Source of the DNA: an uncultured Collinsella sp.
GTDB lineage: Bacteria > Actinomycetota > Coriobacteriia > Coriobacteriales > Coriobacteriaceae
Direction of reading: 5' to 3'
DNA: 8,137 nt
NCBI GenBank assembly: GCA_900758475.1
Contig: CAAERQ010000001.1
Coordinates: 1 to 8,137 of the forward strand
The notes below the pieces were generated by a model. The model was not told the DNA's origin. It worked only from the letters and a program-made list of their open reading frames with translations, and did no database searches. Below are positions 5,980-8,137 of this stretch, in pieces. The stretch's first letter is position 1; each line of letters begins with the position of its first letter. The position numbers were made by a program, and so were the translations under genes.

Positions 5980-7796
5980 TCGGCGTAGGTGAAGGTCGTG
6001 ACGTCAAACATGCCCTCGGGGCGGATGCGGAGCGTCGGAATCACCGGCAGGGGCAGGAAAATGATGCCCATGATGGGGTCGAGCGGCGGCTCAATACCCA
6101 TGGCACGCGCCTTGACCATAAAGCCGTCGTGCTGCGCGGCAACGTCCTCGGCCGTGCCTTCGCTCATCAGACCACCAAGCGCCAGCGGAATGCGCGCCAC
6201 GACCTCGCCGTTGCGCACCAGCACGTGACCACCCTGGCCAACAGCCTCGACGGCAGCCATCATATCGGCCGCGTTGTCGCCCACCACGCACACGTTGTGC
6301 GAATCGTGACCGATCGTCGAGGCGATGGCACCACCGGTGATGGTGAAACCGCGCACCCAGCCGCGACCGATATGCTTGCCGACAAGACCCAGGCCCGCAG
6401 GACCATCACCGTCGACGCCCTCGGCCTGCAGCGACACGCCGCGGCCGTGACGTTCGATCAGCATAATGCGGCGCAGGCCCTCGTCAGTCTCGGGACGAAC
6501 CGTGCCCGTGATAGCCATGCCCGGGATCACATCAATCACGGCCTCGCCCGGCTTAAAGGCATAGTCGAATACGTCGAGCGAAAGCTTCGGCAGCCTAACG
6601 GAGGCGCGCAGCTCATCGGCAAGGGCCGCAACCTCGGCCATCTCGGGTGCAATCTCGCCCACAAAGGTGCCGTCCTGCGCCACCAAAGCACCGGCGGCAT
6701 AAACACGATGCGGAGCCTTAGCAAACGTCAGGTCATCGAGCAACAGCAGGTCGGCACGCTTGCCCGGGGCGATGGCGCCACGCAGCTCATGCGGGTCGCG
6801 GCAACCGTGGTCCAGGCCAAACGCCTCGGCCGTGGAAAGGGACGCCATAGAGATGGCAACCACGGGGTCAATGCCGGCCTCGATAGCCACGCGGCAGGCG
6901 TTGTCGATCATGCCGGTCGAAAGTGCATCGGAGGGAGCGCGGTCATCGGTCGCGAAGCAGCAGCGGCGGGCACGGGCGGGGTTTTCCAGCAGCATCGGAG
7001 ACAGATTGGCCAGGTCATGGCTGCACGTGCCTTCGCGCAGCATCACATACATGCCGCGAGATAGCTTGTCGAGCGCCTCCTCGGGAATCGTCGACTCGTG
7101 GTCGGCGATAATGCCAGCTGCGGCATAGGCGTTGAGGTCCTTGCCAGCAACGAGCGGGGCGTGACCGTCAACCTGTTTGGACGGCGTCTGGTTGGCAGCG
7201 TCGATACGAGCACAGGTCTCGGGATCGGCCATAAAGACGCCCGGCAGGTTCATCATTTCGCCCAGACCAAAGACATCACCCGGATATTCGGCAAAAAATG
7301 CCTGCATATCGGCAGCGGTGATGACGGCACCGGCCTGCTCGTCGGGCAGTGCGGGCACGCACGAGGGCATCATGTACTTGATGGAAATAGGAGCGCGACG
7401 ACCGTCCTCGATCATAAAGCGCAGGCCGTCCAAGCCGGAAACACTGGCGATCTCGTGGCTGTCGGCAATAGCGGTGGTGGTACCGCGCGCCGCCGCCATG
7501 CGCGCATACTCGGCAGGGCGGATGTTCGAAGACTCGATATGCAAGTGTCCGTCAATAAAACCGGGGGCAAGATAGCGGCCCTGGCAATCGATGACCTCGG
7601 CAGCCTCATACGTACCGGCGGCATCGTCGCGACCATCGTAGAGCACACCGACGATCACGCCATCCTTGACGGCAACGCTACCGGGCGCCACGCGCTGGCC
7701 ATATACGTCGACAATCTGCGCATTGGCAAACAGCGTGTCGACGGGCACGCGACCCTCGGCTGCATCGATCACAGACCTCATGACCTCAACGGACAT
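5976..7796 (-). CDS. ade: Adenine deaminase
   Basis: A 606-residue metal-dependent amidohydrolase converting adenine to hypoxanthine and ammonia (EC 3.5.4.2) in purine salvage or catabolism, in the cytosol. Visible motifs, in order: LAPGFIDGHLHIESS with metal ligands His84 and His86; IADSHEIASVSG around His114; GLGEMM with Glu180; DGHAP with His212; ADHEST with His233; CFATDDR with Asp284; and the GHDSHN block (497-501) of the C-terminal domain typical of Ade. Length is normal for the family. AAAGGAG (plus 7802-7808) lies 5 bases before the ATG. A second ATG 4 bases further upstream is out of frame, hits a stop after four codons and is too near the ribosome site. It probably has its own promoter and a leader with a hairpin. 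Its stop codon belongs to a repeat. No purine transporter or other purine gene is beside it within the window. Confidence 0.97.
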   Translation of the reverse strand: MSVEVMRSVIDAAEGRVPVDTLFANAQIVDVYGQRVAPGSVAVKDGVIVGVLYDGRDDAAGTYEAAEVIDCQGRYLAPGFIDGHLHIESSNIRPAEYARMAAARGTTTAIADSHEIASVSGLDGLRFMIEDGRRAPISIKYMMPSCVPALPDEQAGAVITAADMQAFFAEYPGDVFGLGEMMNLPGVFMADPETCARIDAANQTPSKQVDGHAPLVAGKDLNAYAAAGIIADHESTIPEEALDKLSRGMYVMLREGTCSHDLANLSPMLLENPARARRCCFATDDRAPSDALSTGMIDNACRVAIEAGIDPVVAISMASLSTAEAFGLDHGCRDPHELRGAIAPGKRADLLLLDDLTFAKAPHRVYAAGALVAQDGTFVGEIAPEMAEVAALADELRASVRLPKLSLDVFDYAFKPGEAVIDVIPGMAITGTVRPETDEGLRRIMLIERHGRGVSLQAEGVDGDGPAGLGLVGKHIGRGWVRGFTITGGAIASTIGHDSHNVCVVGDNAADMMAAVEAVGQGGHVLVRNGEVVARIPLALGGLMSEGTAEDVAAQHDGFMVKARAMGIEPPLDPIMGIIFLPLPVIPTLRIRPEGMFDVTTFTYAD

Positions 7797-7822
7797 ACAT
7801 ACTCCTTTAACGGTAGAAATAA

Positions 7823-7850
7823 CTGCGGAGCGGACGAGCCTTCACCGCAG
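7823..7850 (-). promoter_or_regulatory. Leader hairpin upstream of ade, possible attenuator
   Basis: CTGCGG and CCGCAG (plus 7845-7850 and 7823-7828) form a perfect 6-bp stem with a 16-base loop in the predicted ade leader. On the - strand the stem is followed by TTATTTCT, a U-rich tract in RNA. Together they resemble a weak terminator placed between promoter and gene. The sequence does not resemble the purine riboswitch core, so any ligand control is unsupported. Confidence 0.3.
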
Positions 7851-7863
7851 CAAGCCAATAGCC

Positions 7864-7891
7864 ATTGTATGCCCAAACGATGGGTCAGCAA
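7864..7891 (-). promoter_or_regulatory. Candidate ade promoter
   Basis: On the - strand, TTGCTG (plus 7886-7891), a 16-base spacer and TACAAT (plus 7864-7869) form a sigma-70-like promoter with a good -10 (five of six) and a weak -35. The start would fall near 7857, giving a leader of about 60 bases that contains the hairpin at 7823-7850. Confidence 0.5.
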
Positions 7892-7949
7892 TACGCCTCC
7901 CCGCTTAACGGCACACGCCACTCGGTGCAATGGGGACAGGCCGCTTTGG

Positions 7950-8007
7950 GTAGTCGTTGGGGACGTTCTTAAACGACTAGTCATTCAAGAACGTCCCCAA
8001 TGACTAC
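7950..8007. repeat. 58-bp BIME-like palindrome (two fused REP units)
   Basis: Two units are fused tail to tail around a central ACTAGT (7976-7981). Each end begins GTAGTC(A/G)TT, then GGGGACGTTCTT and AA(C/T)GACT. The two 29-base arms match at 26 positions, and the three differences are all transitions. A GTAG-type head is the hallmark of REP sequences linked to REP-associated tyrosine transposases. A further GGGGACAGG lies just outside (7932-7940). It sits about 60 bp upstream of the ade promoter candidate. Confidence 0.88.
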
Positions 8008-8077
8008 TTGCGACCAAGGCGACGCCGATGTTTTGGCAGCGCCAGCGAGCGGGCCGCATTTGAGACAAGGTGACGTG
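8008..8077. other. Gene-free stretch between palindrome and right-edge terminator
   Basis: The interval from the ade start to the window end (7797-8137) holds the ade leader and promoter, the palindrome and the terminator, with no convincing gene. In this part a - strand frame without any usual start codon (plus 8123 down to 8004) runs into the repeat's TAG with a basic, protein-like tail (LALPKHRRRLGRK). It may be a relic or chance. Confidence 0.25.
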
Positions 8078-8112
8078 AAACGAAAGGGCGCTGACCTTCT
8101 GGTCGCGCCCTT
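8078..8112 (-). terminator. Intrinsic terminator of an off-window - strand gene
   Basis: On the - strand, AAGGGCGC (plus 8105-8112) pairs with GCGCCCTT (plus 8084-8091). The stem extends by GACC/GGTC with one bulged base and an AGAA loop. It is followed by TTTCGTTT counting the end of the stem. The T-rich side lies only on the - strand, so it should end a gene coming from the right. A - strand TGA at plus 8124-8126 lies just before it and could be that gene's stop. Confidence 0.65.
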
Positions 8113-8137
8113 GAAGTTGAACGTCAGATTGTCCAAA

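Noticed and set aside
7786..7800. An upstream ATG overlapping the ade start, giving a four-codon frame
   Set aside because: It is only one base from the ribosome site, too close for initiation, so a regulatory mini-frame is not supported.
7797..7860. Purine riboswitch upstream of ade
   Set aside because: The leader lacks the conserved three-way-junction core, and its hairpin has a different layout.
5976..8003. Long + strand frames opposite ade (for example 6129-7064 and 7098-8003)
   Set aside because: They are antisense to a complete adenine deaminase with all its motifs, and their translations show no family features. They reflect GC-rich codon bias.
4855..8007. CRISPR array
   Set aside because: The repeats are palindromic, kilobases apart and separated by genes; there are no regular spacers and no cas genes.
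8024..8062. Short + strand ATG frame near the right edge
   Set aside because: It ends after 11 codons with no ribosome site.

Overview
This is a GC-rich bacterial window of ordinary metabolic genes with a short, probably acquired module at its left end. Gene content, codon use, a citrate synthase of the Gram-positive anaerobe type and a family of short GGGGACGTTCTT-containing intergenic palindromes suggest a Coriobacteriia gut actinobacterium, most likely Collinsella or a close relative. That placement comes from recognition, not from a search.

Left module (about 1-2000). A terminator-like hairpin is followed by a promoter whose -10 lies inside a perfect 7-bp inverted repeat. It drives a two-gene unit: a four-helix DUF2975-type membrane protein and a small Cro/CI-type regulator. 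Directly behind the regulator's TAG stop, in the same frame, is the catalytic half of a tyrosine recombinase without its N-terminal domain. About 400 bp of hairpin-rich sequence without a gene follows. The module looks like the decayed edge of an integrated element.

Centre (about 2000-4860, + strand). An ACT-domain protein (UPF0237 type) sits 77 bp ahead of citrate synthase, and the pair ends at a strong intrinsic terminator. A Cof-type HAD phosphatase gene follows.

Right (about 4860-8137, - strand). A second Cof-type HAD phosphatase converges on the first. Upstream of it on the - strand lies adenine deaminase (ade), which has its own promoter candidate and a leader hairpin. A terminator at the right edge points to another - strand gene ending just outside the window.

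The most notable feature is a family of REP/BIME-like palindromes built on TAGTC(A/G)TT plus GGGGACGTTCTT, at three places: between the two convergent HAD genes, after ade, and upstream of ade. At the first two, the TAG at the head of the repeat is itself the stop codon of the adjacent gene. No REP-associated transposase is present, so any mobilising enzyme must act from elsewhere. No rRNA, tRNA or CRISPR array was seen.
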